NCBI GenBank assembly: GCA_018376135.1
Contig: JAHABX010000035.1
Span: forward strand, 1-27,440
Reading direction: 5' to 3'
DNA: 27,440 bases
Source of the DNA: Clostridiales bacterium
GTDB lineage: Bacteria; Bacillota; Clostridia; Lachnospirales; Lachnospiraceae
In this document: piece by piece, positions 15,080 through 23,386 of the stretch
How positions within the stretch are numbered: the stretch's first letter is position 1
Layout of the letters: the number at the start of each line of letters is the position of its first letter
The notes under the pieces: generated by a model
Told to the model about the DNA's origin: nothing
Database searches by the model: none
The model's input: only the letters and a program-made list of their open reading frames with translations
Translations under genes and position numbers: made by a program

Positions 15080-16462
15080 ATGAAAGAGCAGAAAAATGAT
15101 TTTGGAAAGGGCAGTATGGCTGCCAATATTATGAGTATGGCGGTTCCCATGACCGTTGCTCAGGTATTAAATATTTTGTACAATCTGGTGGACCGGATGT
15201 ATATCGGGCATATTCCGGGGGCATCCTCGCTGGCGTTGACCGGAGTAGGGCTGACATTTCCCATCGTAAGCATGGTGATGGCATTTGCCAATCTGTTCGG
15301 GATGGGAGGAGCGCCGCTGTGTTCCATTGCGCGGGGGGAGGGAAAGCTGGAGGAAGCCGAGAAGATCATGCAGAATGCATTCTGGATGCTTCTCATGACC
15401 GGTGTTGTTCTGACGGCAGGCTTTCTTCTTCTGCGGCATCCGCTGATGTATGCGTTCGGTGCAAGTGATGAGACGTATCCCTATGCGGATGCCTATCTGA
15501 CCATTTACCTGTTGGGAAGTATTTTTGTAATGGTGGGGCTTGGAATGAATCCCTTCATCAACTCCCAGGGCTTCGGAAAGGTGGGGATGGTGACCGTTGC
15601 CATGGGAGCGGCAGTCAATATTATTCTTGATCCGATCTTCATATTTGGTCTTCATATGGGAGTGCAGGGGGCAGCGCTGGCAACGGTCATTGCACAGATG
15701 TGCTCGGCGCTGTGGGTACTGTGGTTCCTGACCGGGAAGAAGGCGATTCTGAGGCTGAGGCTTGGGAAGCCCCGAGTGGACTGGCAGATCGTAAAGAGGA
15801 TCGTATCCCTTGGAACGGCAACCTTTGTCATGAGCTTTACCAACAGTATCGTCCAGGTTGTCTGCAACCGGCAGCTTCAGATCTATGGAGGCGACCTTTA
15901 TGTGGGAGTTATGACCATCTTGAATTCTGTGCGGGAGGTACTGGTCATGCCGGTTATGGGTCTGGTCAACGGAGCGCAGCCGGTCATCGGCTTTAATTAC
16001 GGAGCGAAGGAATACCGGCGGGTCAAGCAGGGGATCCGGTTTATGACAACCGCATGCATTTTGTATACCTGTGCGGCGTGGATCCTGACGCTTGCGGAAC
16101 CGGAGCTGTTCATCCGTATCTTTAATGATGAAGAGGCACTGGTATCGGCAGGAGTGGGTGCCATACATATTTACTTTTTTGGATTTTGTTTTATGGCGCT
16201 TCAGTTTTCCGGACAGTCTACCTTTCAGGCGCTGGGTGAGGCAAAGTATGCGATCTTCTTTTCTATCTTCCGAAAGGTTGTCATCGTTGTGCCGCTGACT
16301 CTTCTGCTTCCGCTTCTGCCGGGAGTAGGGCTGTACGGAGTGTTTCTGGCAGAGCCTGTATCAAATCTGATTGGCGGATGCGCCAGCTTTTTCACCATGC
16401 TTGCCGTGGTATGGCGGAGAAAATTAAACGGCGGGAATGAGGGAGGAATGTGTAATGCTTGA
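15080..16462 (+). CDS. MATE family multidrug/Na+ efflux transporter
   Basis: This 460-residue protein has about twelve hydrophobic helices and the MATE layout of two six-helix halves: MAVPMTVAQVLNILYNLVDRMYIG near the start, MVGLGMNPFINSQGFGK about residue 150, VMPVMGLVNGAQPVIGFNYGA about residue 295 and ALQFSGQSTFQALGEAKYA in helix 10-11. MATE proteins export cationic drugs or metabolites using Na+ or H+ gradients. The substrate cannot be predicted. It lies ten bases after trmN6 and overlaps the next transporter gene by eight bases. Confidence 0.9.
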   Translation: MKEQKNDFGKGSMAANIMSMAVPMTVAQVLNILYNLVDRMYIGHIPGASSLALTGVGLTFPIVSMVMAFANLFGMGGAPLCSIARGEGKLEEAEKIMQNAFWMLLMTGVVLTAGFLLLRHPLMYAFGASDETYPYADAYLTIYLLGSIFVMVGLGMNPFINSQGFGKVGMVTVAMGAAVNIILDPIFIFGLHMGVQGAALATVIAQMCSALWVLWFLTGKKAILRLRLGKPRVDWQIVKRIVSLGTATFVMSFTNSIVQVVCNRQLQIYGGDLYVGVMTILNSVREVLVMPVMGLVNGAQPVIGFNYGAKEYRRVKQGIRFMTTACILYTCAAWILTLAEPELFIRIFNDEEALVSAGVGAIHIYFFGFCFMALQFSGQSTFQALGEAKYAIFFSIFRKVVIVVPLTLLLPLLPGVGLYGVFLAEPVSNLIGGCASFFTMLAVVWRRKLNGGNEGGMCNA

Positions 16463-17390
16463 AAATGTGGTTTTTGGTCTGAATGCCATACTGCCTATAT
16501 TTTTACTGGCATATCTGGGATATATACTGAGGCATAAAAATTGTATATCAGAGAAGGGGTTTGCGGATCTGAACTGGTTCTGCTTTAAGATCATCCTGCC
16601 GGTGATGCTGTTCAGGAGCGTGTATACTTCAGACTTTGAAGCGGATTTTGATCCGCTCATGCTCGTCTATGGAGTGGGAGTCGTGCTGGTATTTTCTCTT
16701 GGACTCTGGATCATATGTACCTTTGTGATCAAGGATAAAAAGAAGAGAGGTTCCTTTGTTCAGGCGAGCTTTCGAAGCAATTATGTGATCATGGGAACTG
16801 CCATTATGGATGTGGTCTATGACGGCGGAAGCGGTATGGCGACCCTGATGCTGGCGATCGTCATTCCGGTATATACCATCGTCTCCACTCTTGTGCTGAC
16901 GACCTGCGGAAGCGGCGGAAAGCTGAATCTGTTTTCCATCCTGAAAAAAACCTTTCAGAACCCGATCATCATCGGCATCCTGCTTGGACTTTGCTGTAAT
17001 CTGGTGAAGCTTCCCATGCCGGATTTTGCCATGACAACTCTGGGTCATATCGCAAATATGGCGACTCCGGTGGCGCTTCTGACGGCGGGCTCCAAGATCC
17101 AGGTGGGAAGCTGTATCAATCGTTATTCCGTGTCTTCAGCGGTTCTGAAGCTTCTGGTGGAGCCTCTGATCTTTGTACCTGCTGCAGTTTTTCTGGGACT
17201 TCGCGGAGAAGCGCTGATGGCATTGTATATTCTGTTCTCTTCTCCGTCTGCGATTACCAGCTATTCTATGGCAAGCAACATGGGCTGTGATGAACATGTG
17301 GCGGCAGACTGCGTGTTTGTCTCTACGCTGTTCAGTGTGGTGACCTTTACCATTGGAATCACCATCCTGCGGACCTTCCAGCTGATCTAG
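16455..17390 (+). CDS. AEC family transporter
   Basis: A 311-residue membrane protein of the auxin efflux carrier (AEC) family with around ten helices in two halves. Marks are ILPIFLLAYLGYILRHKNCIS at the N-terminus, FRSNYVIMGTAI about residue 107, and the C-terminal half with PVALLTAGSKIQVG and SPSAITSYSMASNMG. Relatives carry malate or other organic acids. I chose ATG 16455, eight bases after GGGAGG; the ATG at 16437 precedes that ribosome binding site. It overlaps the end of the MATE gene by eight bases. Confidence 0.87.
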   Translation: MLENVVFGLNAILPIFLLAYLGYILRHKNCISEKGFADLNWFCFKIILPVMLFRSVYTSDFEADFDPLMLVYGVGVVLVFSLGLWIICTFVIKDKKKRGSFVQASFRSNYVIMGTAIMDVVYDGGSGMATLMLAIVIPVYTIVSTLVLTTCGSGGKLNLFSILKKTFQNPIIIGILLGLCCNLVKLPMPDFAMTTLGHIANMATPVALLTAGSKIQVGSCINRYSVSSAVLKLLVEPLIFVPAAVFLGLRGEALMALYILFSSPSAITSYSMASNMGCDEHVAADCVFVSTLFSVVTFTIGITILRTFQLI

Positions 17391-17400
17391 GAGAATAACG

Positions 17401-18081
17401 ATGAAAATCATTGCGCGTATTCATACCGACTTTCCGGAAAAGTTCGGAATCCCCAGACAGAGCGGTCTGGTGCAGGAGCTGAAGGGAAAGGTCGTATTTG
17501 AGCCGGAGTTCAGAAATCCGGAAATCGTAAGAGGGCTGGAGGAGTTTTCTCATATCTGGCTTCTGTGGCAGTTTTCTGAATCGAAAAAGGAGAACTGGTC
17601 GGCAACCGTGAAGCCTCCAAGACTGGGAGGGAAGAAAAGAATGGGGGTATTTGCCACCCGTTCCCCTTATCGCCCCAATGATATTGGTCTGTCCTGTGTG
17701 CGTCTGGAGCGGGTGGAGCTGGAAGAAGGGGCAGGACCGGTCCTCTATGTGACCGGAGCAGATATGCTGGACGGTACACCCATCTATGATATTAAGCCTT
17801 ATATTCCGCTGTCAGATTGTCATCCGGAGGCATTGGAGGGTTACACGGAAGAGACGAAGAAGCATGAGCTGACGGTGGTATTTCCGGATGAACTGCTGAA
17901 GCGGTATCCAAGGGAGAAGCAGGAGACGATCCAGAAGGTGCTTGCTCAGGATCCCCGCCCTGCCTATGTGCAGGATCCGGAGCGTATCTACGGACTTGGC
18001 TTTGCCGGTTTTGATGTGAAGTTCCGGGTGGAAGGACAGGTGCTTACTGTGTGTGATGTGGTAAAACCTGAAAATAGTTAG
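17401..18081 (+). CDS. trmO: tRNA (t6A37) N6-methyltransferase TrmO/TsaA
   Basis: The 226-residue protein belongs to the TrmO (TsaA/YaeB) family. Signature stretches are IARIHTDFPEKFGIPRQSG, EEFSHIWLLWQF, and the SAM-site FATRSPYRPNDIGLS (about residues 84-98), followed by GADMLDGTPIYDIKPYIP. The C-terminal half holds DPRPAYV, which is present in the long, two-domain form. TrmO methylates the N6 of threonylcarbamoyl-adenosine 37 in tRNAs. It starts ten bases after the AEC gene and is followed by a terminator-like hairpin. Confidence 0.92.
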   Translation: MKIIARIHTDFPEKFGIPRQSGLVQELKGKVVFEPEFRNPEIVRGLEEFSHIWLLWQFSESKKENWSATVKPPRLGGKKRMGVFATRSPYRPNDIGLSCVRLERVELEEGAGPVLYVTGADMLDGTPIYDIKPYIPLSDCHPEALEGYTEETKKHELTVVFPDELLKRYPREKQETIQKVLAQDPRPAYVQDPERIYGLGFAGFDVKFRVEGQVLTVCDVVKPENS

Positions 18082-18097
18082 AATGGATTTTTAAGAC

Positions 18098-18138
18098 CTC
18101 TCGTAAAATGTAGAGATACATTTTACGGGAGTTTTTTT
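18098..18138 (+). terminator. Hairpin with T-tract fused to the spmA start
   Basis: A 15-bp stem (ctctcgtaaaatgta, 18098-18112; tacattttacgggag, 18117-18131; one wobble) encloses a GAGA loop and is followed by seven Ts (18132-18138) that run straight into the spmA ATG. It would end the trmO transcript. The 3' arm also contains the only ribosome binding site for spmA (GGGAG, 18127-18131), so read-through transcripts would have that site buried in the stem. Confidence 0.75.
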
Positions 18139-18744
18139 ATGAATTATCTGTGGGCAGGCATGATGCTGATCTCAATTGTATACGGGGCAATTCACGGGAC
18201 CATTCCGGAGGTGACCCAGGCAGCGCTGGATTCTTCCAAGGAGGCGGTCACGCTTTGTATTACCATGCTTGGAATTCTTTCCTTTTGGATGGGACTGATG
18301 CAGATCGGAACCGCAGCGGGACTTATAGGAAGGATGACCCGCGGAATCCGTCCGGTTCTGGGATGGCTGTTTCCGGGAATTCCAAAAAACCATCCGGCGA
18401 TGGAGCAGATCGCAGTCAATTGTATTGCCAATGTCCTGGGACTTGGCTGGGCGGCGACTCCTGCGGGACTGAAAGCAATGGAAGAGCTGAATGCGCTGGA
18501 GGAAGACCGGCGGAAGGGGAGACTTCCGGGGAAGCCCAGTCCGACCGGTACAGCCAGCTATGAAATGTGTGCCTTTCTGGTGCTCAATATTTCCTCTCTG
18601 CAGCTGATCCCGGTAAATATCATTGCATACCGGAGTCAGTACGGAAGCGTGGATCCCACTGCAATTGTAGGTCCGGCCATTGTGGCGACTGCCATAAGCA
18701 CGGCGGTGGGGGTGGTGTTCTGTAAGATCATGGAAAAAAAATGA
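18139..18744 (+). CDS. spmA: Spore maturation protein A
   Basis: This 201-residue membrane protein has the SpmA/nucleoside-recognition (Gate) layout: MNYLWAGMMLISIVYG, a LCITMLGILSFWMGLMQIGTAAGL helix pair, HPAMEQIAVNCIANVLGLGWAATPAGLKAM in the middle and a last pair of helices. SpmA and its partner SpmB are needed for normal dehydration of the spore core. No spmB follows in this window; a terminator and an accessory region come next. The start is unusual: the ATG abuts a T-tract and its GGGAG ribosome binding site lies in the upstream hairpin stem. Confidence 0.88.
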   Translation: MNYLWAGMMLISIVYGAIHGTIPEVTQAALDSSKEAVTLCITMLGILSFWMGLMQIGTAAGLIGRMTRGIRPVLGWLFPGIPKNHPAMEQIAVNCIANVLGLGWAATPAGLKAMEELNALEEDRRKGRLPGKPSPTGTASYEMCAFLVLNISSLQLIPVNIIAYRSQYGSVDPTAIVGPAIVATAISTAVGVVFCKIMEKK

Positions 18745-18768
18745 GGAACGTAAGGTTCCTCGTTTTTT
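18743..18768 (+). terminator. Rho-independent terminator after spmA
   Basis: The stem gaggaac (18743-18749) and gttcctc (18755-18761) with loop GTAAG is followed by G and six Ts. It begins within the spmA stop codon. Confidence 0.8.
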
Positions 18769-18786
18769 GCGTGATAAATGATGATT

Positions 18787-18978
18787 TTAAAGATGGTTAC
18801 CTGGTTCACGAAAATATTTTAATCCTTCTGAGAAGCATTCTTCGGGGGATTTTTCCCATCCAAGTGCAATTTGATGCCAGAGTTTATCATATTTTAGTAA
18901 GCTCCAATAGTAAGGCTTGTCTATGTTATCGTGTGGATGTTCTGTAAGTAATATTTTAATGGCATATTCAGCTTCCAT
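18787..18978 (-). CDS. Hypothetical small protein, possible remnant
   Basis: On the reverse strand an open frame reads to 19038; I place the start at ATG 18978 because GGAGG lies 11 bases before it, giving 63 residues. The product has protein-like composition (KPYYWSLLKYDKLWHQIALGW, residues about 18-38, rich in Trp and Tyr) but is not recognised. If read from ATG 19038 it would be 83 residues, with no visible ribosome binding site. The upstream part overlaps the strong forward promoter of the DUF262 module. It may be the end of a gene cut by arrival of that module. Confidence 0.4.
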   Translation of the reverse strand: MEAEYAIKILLTEHPHDNIDKPYYWSLLKYDKLWHQIALGWEKSPEECFSEGLKYFREPGNHL

Positions 18979-19007
18979 TTTACAAAGATCCTCCAATGAA
19001 GTATAAT
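18979..19007 (+). promoter_or_regulatory. Near-consensus sigma-A promoter of the DUF262 module
   Basis: TTTACA (18979-18984), a 17-bp spacer and a perfect TATAAT (19002-19007). The start codon at 19057 follows after a leader of about 40 bases with ribosome binding site GAGGAG. This is the strongest promoter match in the accessory regions, so the module should be expressed under normal conditions. Confidence 0.7.
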
Positions 19008-19056
19008 TGTGGCAGAGTATCCATTTAATTATATACATAGGGTGAGGAGATTATGC

Positions 19057-20337
19057 ATGTTTAATGAGAATGAGAAAAATGATTTGAATAAATTAATAGA
19101 AATGGGCAAAAAGCAGGCAGATAAACTCAGCTCTATGATTATAACCAATTATTTTGTAGGGTTTCCGTCCGAAAGGCAGACGGAAAATACATACAATGAA
19201 ATGATTACATATTTAGAGCAGGCGGGGATTGAAATCATAGATGATGATTCGGAAATCGAACAGGAAGATGAATCTACTCCGGTTCCGGAAATACGTCCTT
19301 TTGATCCAAGCAAAATTGATATAGATATGAAAACGATGGAATTATCCAGTATCATAAAACGTTTAGAATATAATGAGATCAATATGGATACGGATTTTCA
19401 GAGAAAAAGCGGGTTGTGGACAAATGTACAAAAAAGTCAGCTAATAGAATCCCTGCTTCTTCGCATACCGATTCCGGCTTTTTACTTTGATGGAGGAGTC
19501 AAAGATAATTGGTTGATTATTGACGGCTTGCAGCGAATTACGGCGTTAAAAGAATTTGTGGTGGATAAAACACTGGAGCTTACGGGGCTTGAATTTTTCC
19601 ATGATCTGGAGGGGATGAAATTCTCCGAACTTCCCCGTGCCTTTACCAGGCGGATTGAGGAGACGAATATCGTTGCTTATATCGTAAAAGGAGGGACGCC
19701 TCCAAATGTAAAATATAATATTTTCAAAAGAATTAATACAGGTGGCCTGGAATTAAAACCACAGGAGATTCGGCATGCATTATATCAGGGAAGTGCAACA
19801 AAGCTGTGTAAAAAGCTTGCAAAGCTTCCGGAGTTTCAGGTAGCGACAACCTATAGTATTCGGGATGACCGGATGATGGATCAGGAATTTGTACTTCGAT
19901 TTGTAGCTGTCTGCTATTATGGAATTGATAAATATGAAGGGATTCCGGATAACTATCTGAATGGAGCAATGGAATATTTGAATTCCAGTATTTGTGTTCC
20001 TGAATCTGAAATGGAAGAACAGTTTAAAAGGGTCATGCTTGCATCAAAAAATATTATGGGAAAATATGCCTTCAGAAAACTGGGAGAAAATGGAATCCGC
20101 CGTCCTGTTAATAAAGCAATTTATGAAGCATGGTGCAGGAGCTTGTTTTTCCTGGATGATTTGGAGATTCAGGTATTAGAGGATTGTAAAAGCAAGGTTT
20201 ACGATCGGTTTTTGGAACTTTGCAACGATATGGTATTTTTACAGGCAATCAAGGCAAGTGATAAGAAATCTTTTTCCATACGTTTTGCATGTATGAACGG
20301 TATGATAAAGGAGGTTTTACATGATACAAAAAATTAA
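19057..20337 (+). CDS. DUF262 protein with sigma-1.1-like N-terminus
   Basis: The start is ATG 19057, after GAGGAGA, giving 426 residues. The DUF262 (GmrSD N-terminal, ParB-like) domain spans about 92-330, with MDTDFQRKSGLWT (about 110-122), the nucleotide motif IIDGLQRITALKEF (about 154-167; Leu where most have Gln) and IFKRINTGGLELKPQEIRHALY (about 222-243). No HNH (DUF1524) nuclease motif follows. Residues about 8-72 resemble sigma-70 region 1.1: L-KLIEMGKK, then YLEQAGIEIIDDDSEIEQEDE. DUF262 proteins act in several anti-phage systems, where they bind nucleotides or sense modified DNA. The gene overlaps the ATPase gene by 17 bases. Confidence 0.85.
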   Translation: MFNENEKNDLNKLIEMGKKQADKLSSMIITNYFVGFPSERQTENTYNEMITYLEQAGIEIIDDDSEIEQEDESTPVPEIRPFDPSKIDIDMKTMELSSIIKRLEYNEINMDTDFQRKSGLWTNVQKSQLIESLLLRIPIPAFYFDGGVKDNWLIIDGLQRITALKEFVVDKTLELTGLEFFHDLEGMKFSELPRAFTRRIEETNIVAYIVKGGTPPNVKYNIFKRINTGGLELKPQEIRHALYQGSATKLCKKLAKLPEFQVATTYSIRDDRMMDQEFVLRFVAVCYYGIDKYEGIPDNYLNGAMEYLNSSICVPESEMEEQFKRVMLASKNIMGKYAFRKLGENGIRRPVNKAIYEAWCRSLFFLDDLEIQVLEDCKSKVYDRFLELCNDMVFLQAIKASDKKSFSIRFACMNGMIKEVLHDTKN

Positions 20338-21430
20338 AGCAGATAATTTTAAGTGTTTTGAGCATATCTCACTGGAATTGTCAGGATTGAATCTGTTATC
20401 AGGTATCAACAGTATGGGAAAGTCTACCCTGGTTCAGATGCTGCTTTTGCTGAGGCAATCTTATGATCAGAATGCATTGGAAAAGGGAATTTATTTGAAT
20501 GGTAAATATACGAACCTTGGAATTGGAAGAGATGTTTTGTATACAGATGCCAAAGAAAATTTGATCCGAATATCCATTGAAGATGAGCAGAGACAGTTGT
20601 ATACCGAGTATGATTATAATGGGGCAGCAGATTTCCTTAAACTGACAAGTTCGGTTCAGATGGATGAAGTAAAGGATATAAACTTATTTGGGAATGGTTT
20701 TCATTACATAGCGGCAGATCGGCTGGGTCCACAGAGCAGTTATGAAAAGTCATATTATGAAGTATGGGAAAACAAGCAGGTTGGAAACCATGGCGAGTAT
20801 GCGGTGCATTATCTTCATACGCATGAGCTGGAGGATGTGGAAAATGAGAGAGTGTTGTATGATGGAGAGGAAAATATACGCCTTTTGAAGCAGGTAGAGT
20901 GCTGGATGGGAGAAATTACACCTGGTATTTCGCTGCGTATGGAAGAATACGGTCACAGCAATCGAATTGGATTGACGGTACATCAGGAAGGAAATATAGG
21001 TGCAGATTATTTTACCGCACAAAATGTGGGATTTGGAATCTCCTATGTGCTTCCGATCGTGTTATCTTTATTAAAAGCAAAGAGTGGAGAATTATTGATT
21101 TTAGAAAATCCAGAAGCGCATCTTCATCCGAAAGGACAGAGAAAGATGGGCGAATTGATCGCAAGGGCAGCACAGGGCGGCGTACAGATTATTTTAGAGA
21201 CGCATAGTGACCATGTGTTAAATGGTATCCGTTTGTGTGCAAAAAAGGGAGAAATTAACCCGGATATTGTGAAATTATATTATTTTACAAGGGAAAAGCG
21301 GAGAGAAAGCGGAGAAGACAGGATTGTGCCTGTAGTGGAAAATCCTGTTTTGAACAAAGATGGAAGGCTGAGCTTCTGGCCGGAAGGCTTTTTTGATGAA
21401 TGGGATAAAGCGATTGACGATTTGTTTTAG
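20321..21430 (+). CDS. AAA ATPase of the DUF3696/OLD-like type
   Basis: The 369-residue protein is an ABC/SMC-like single-domain ATPase: KADNFKCFEHISLEL at the start, Walker A SGINSMGKST (about 27-36), Walker B with ILENPEAHLHPKGQ (about 264-277), and the switch histidine in LETHSDHVLNGIR. The C-terminal FWPEGFFDEWDKAIDDLF matches the DUF3696 ending. Such ATPases pair with effectors in phage defence. No TOPRIM domain is present, so another subunit should do the damage. AAAGGAGG lies six bases before the ATG, inside the DUF262 gene. Confidence 0.85.
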   Translation: MIQKIKADNFKCFEHISLELSGLNLLSGINSMGKSTLVQMLLLLRQSYDQNALEKGIYLNGKYTNLGIGRDVLYTDAKENLIRISIEDEQRQLYTEYDYNGAADFLKLTSSVQMDEVKDINLFGNGFHYIAADRLGPQSSYEKSYYEVWENKQVGNHGEYAVHYLHTHELEDVENERVLYDGEENIRLLKQVECWMGEITPGISLRMEEYGHSNRIGLTVHQEGNIGADYFTAQNVGFGISYVLPIVLSLLKAKSGELLILENPEAHLHPKGQRKMGELIARAAQGGVQIILETHSDHVLNGIRLCAKKGEINPDIVKLYYFTREKRRESGEDRIVPVVENPVLNKDGRLSFWPEGFFDEWDKAIDDLF

Positions 21431-21442
21431 AGGGATAATACA

Positions 21443-22393
21443 ATGCAAATGATTTTAAATGAATTGTCAGCTGGCTTTCCGACAGCAACAAAAGATGAAG
21501 GAAAGCGGATCATGACTTACTTTCTGAATACATGCTTTGAGGTAAAAAAGATCATACAAAATGACAGTATTCTGCTGGATCGGGATTATCAGTCCTTCGA
21601 GCTGGCACAGGGATACCGGATAGAGCAGTGGAGAAACGATCCCGCAGTGGATGTGGAAAGTAAAAGGAAATTTCGTACTCTTTTAAATAAATCTGTTGTG
21701 TACAATTCCAAAGAATTTGAGAAGGATGGTGATTTCGGAGCAGAATTTCAGTGTCATGGACATTCATCAAAAGGCTGCCTTTTAGTCTATGAAATGGATG
21801 GCGTGGCAGTAAGCTTTTTGAGCAGAGAGTGCTGGAAGCTGCCGGAAATTGAAGGTGAATATCTGGAACTTCTTGATGATGGGACATTAGAGCAGTGTCA
21901 GGTTAAAATCCCCAATGTATCCTTTGATGAGAATGTGGAATTATTCAAAAGTTATTATGAGAAAAAGAGAGAAGAGTGGCGATACACGAATATTGTATCG
22001 GGGCAGGATATCTTGAAAATTGCGGAAACGGTGTTTCCGAACCTGGTGTTCTGCGAAAATGCAATTCAGGGCTGCAGAAGAGATGTGGGAGTATCAGAAG
22101 CCGGGCAAGTTTATAAGCGCTTATTGGAATTGCAGCGGGCTGCGGAGACAATGGGAAATAAGTTTGATAGAGATAGTTTGACAAAAGCAACCCCTGAGTC
22201 GGGAGCAACCCTGGAGCGTTTTTCGGAAGAACATACCTTCTGCCTTCCGGATGGCGGGGAACAGATATTTTCCTGGCACACACGGTATACGGGTGGTTAT
22301 GCCGGGCGAATTTTCTTTCATCCCAGACCGGAAAGCAAAACTATCTACATAGGACATGTGGGACACAAACTTCCTACCGTTAAATATCATTAA
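21443..22393 (+). CDS. Third subunit of the DUF262–ATPase module, unknown family
   Basis: I do not recognise this 316-residue protein. It begins 12 bases after the ATPase gene, from ATG 21443 behind AGAGGGA. The first 190 residues are mixed alpha/beta with no membrane segment. The last 64 residues form predicted beta strands, including FSWHTRYT, AGRIFFHPR and KTIYIGHVGHKL; the final strand followed by VGHK recalls RelE/ParE-fold toxins, which end in a vghR-like motif. Being the last gene of a three-gene operon with an ATPase and a DUF262 protein, it is the best candidate for the effector. Function is inference only. It ends just before a perfect palindrome. Confidence 0.7.
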   Translation: MQMILNELSAGFPTATKDEGKRIMTYFLNTCFEVKKIIQNDSILLDRDYQSFELAQGYRIEQWRNDPAVDVESKRKFRTLLNKSVVYNSKEFEKDGDFGAEFQCHGHSSKGCLLVYEMDGVAVSFLSRECWKLPEIEGEYLELLDDGTLEQCQVKIPNVSFDENVELFKSYYEKKREEWRYTNIVSGQDILKIAETVFPNLVFCENAIQGCRRDVGVSEAGQVYKRLLELQRAAETMGNKFDRDSLTKATPESGATLERFSEEHTFCLPDGGEQIFSWHTRYTGGYAGRIFFHPRPESKTIYIGHVGHKLPTVKYH

Positions 22394-22400
22394 GATGTAT

Positions 22401-22436
22401 CAATACCCTCAGTGTACACTGAGGGTATTGGTTTTC
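22401..22436. terminator. Perfect 30-bp palindrome, likely bidirectional terminator
   Basis: Positions 22401-22430 are fully self-complementary around the centre TGTACA and are followed by GTTTTCT. It sits between converging genes (21443 forward and 22505 reverse). Part of it, TGTACACTGAGGGTA, recurs at 26596-26610. Confidence 0.7.
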
Positions 22437-22504
22437 TATGGTTTTATCCTATCATAGAAGACCTGATTTATGTTTTTCTGACGATTCAGTTTTGAGTGGC
22501 TGGA

Positions 22505-23386
22505 TCAGTAATCATCAATGCAGATAGTTTCCCCCAGGATCTCCCTTTGGGCATAGAGTGTCATATTGTCTCTGGAACCGATGCTCCATTTGACCAGTGT
22601 CATACATCGGTTCTCAATCTCGATACCGGTGATTCCGGATGGGTGAATGCAGCTTCCGGCGTTAAAGTAAGGAGATTCCCGGGTGCCGATCATGGGGTGG
22701 TGGGTATGTCCTGTGATCAGGATATGCCCGTTTTCTTCAGCCCAGGCAGTCAGACGCTTTTCAGACTGCTTTTTACGGGTATTGTTTTTGGCGGCACTGG
22801 TCGGATCTGGGATTCCCAGATATTCCAGCGGTTTCCATACATAACGGACAAGGAAGCGGGAAAGCCGCCAGAAGGTGCTGTTTAGCAGATCTGCCTGATG
22901 CCCATGGGTCAGGTAGATATCCTTCTGATTTTCCTGGTCCTGAAGAATGATACCGGAGTAATAGGTGATCCCGGGAAACAGAGGAAGCTCACAGAGTCTT
23001 TGGTCACAATAACAGGAGCAGAGATGCTTTTGCGGAAAATGAAGATTTTTCTTGACAAGGTCGTGATTTCCGTACAGTGCATACATACGGTCATCCTGAT
23101 AGTATTCTGCCAGCATTTCAAAGCTTTCCCGATGCATTTCTTTGATGAGGCGGACAGAGCGGTTCTCCCACAGCTCATCTCCGTCTCCCAGTTCCAGATA
23201 GGTAAAATCCCATTGAAAATAATATTTCAGGGCAGCCAGATAAAGGTATTCATTTTTCAGAAAATTATCGTTGGCACTGCCTGTTCCGCGGTGGCAGTCA
23301 CTGAAGAGAATATACCTGGAATGCCGGGTCAGAGGAAGATATAAGGCATTCCGGAATGCCCGGTCGATTCGGGAACTGGTGGACAT
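22505..23386 (-). CDS. Calcineurin-like metallophosphoesterase
   Basis: The 293-residue protein contains the full set of metal ligands: Asp30 and His32 in FSDCHRG, GDGDELW (Asp68), GNHDLV (Asn107-His108-Asp109), THGHQAD and the last pair in ITGHTHHP. It is therefore a predicted active phosphoesterase; the substrate (protein, nucleotide or lipid) is not evident. The overlap of its ATG with the stop of the upstream gene (TGATG) indicates translational coupling, so it belongs to the padR operon read on the reverse strand. No signal peptide is seen. Confidence 0.87.
   Translation of the reverse strand: MSTSSRIDRAFRNALYLPLTRHSRYILFSDCHRGTGSANDNFLKNEYLYLAALKYYFQWDFTYLELGDGDELWENRSVRLIKEMHRESFEMLAEYYQDDRMYALYGNHDLVKKNLHFPQKHLCSCYCDQRLCELPLFPGITYYSGIILQDQENQKDIYLTHGHQADLLNSTFWRLSRFLVRYVWKPLEYLGIPDPTSAAKNNTRKKQSEKRLTAWAEENGHILITGHTHHPMIGTRESPYFNAGSCIHPSGITGIEIENRCMTLVKWSIGSRDNMTLYAQREILGETICIDDY

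Noticed and set aside
15167..16168. Reverse-strand open frame (333 residues) over the MATE gene
   Set aside because: Forward MATE reading is clear; the reverse product has shadow-like composition and no ribosome binding site.
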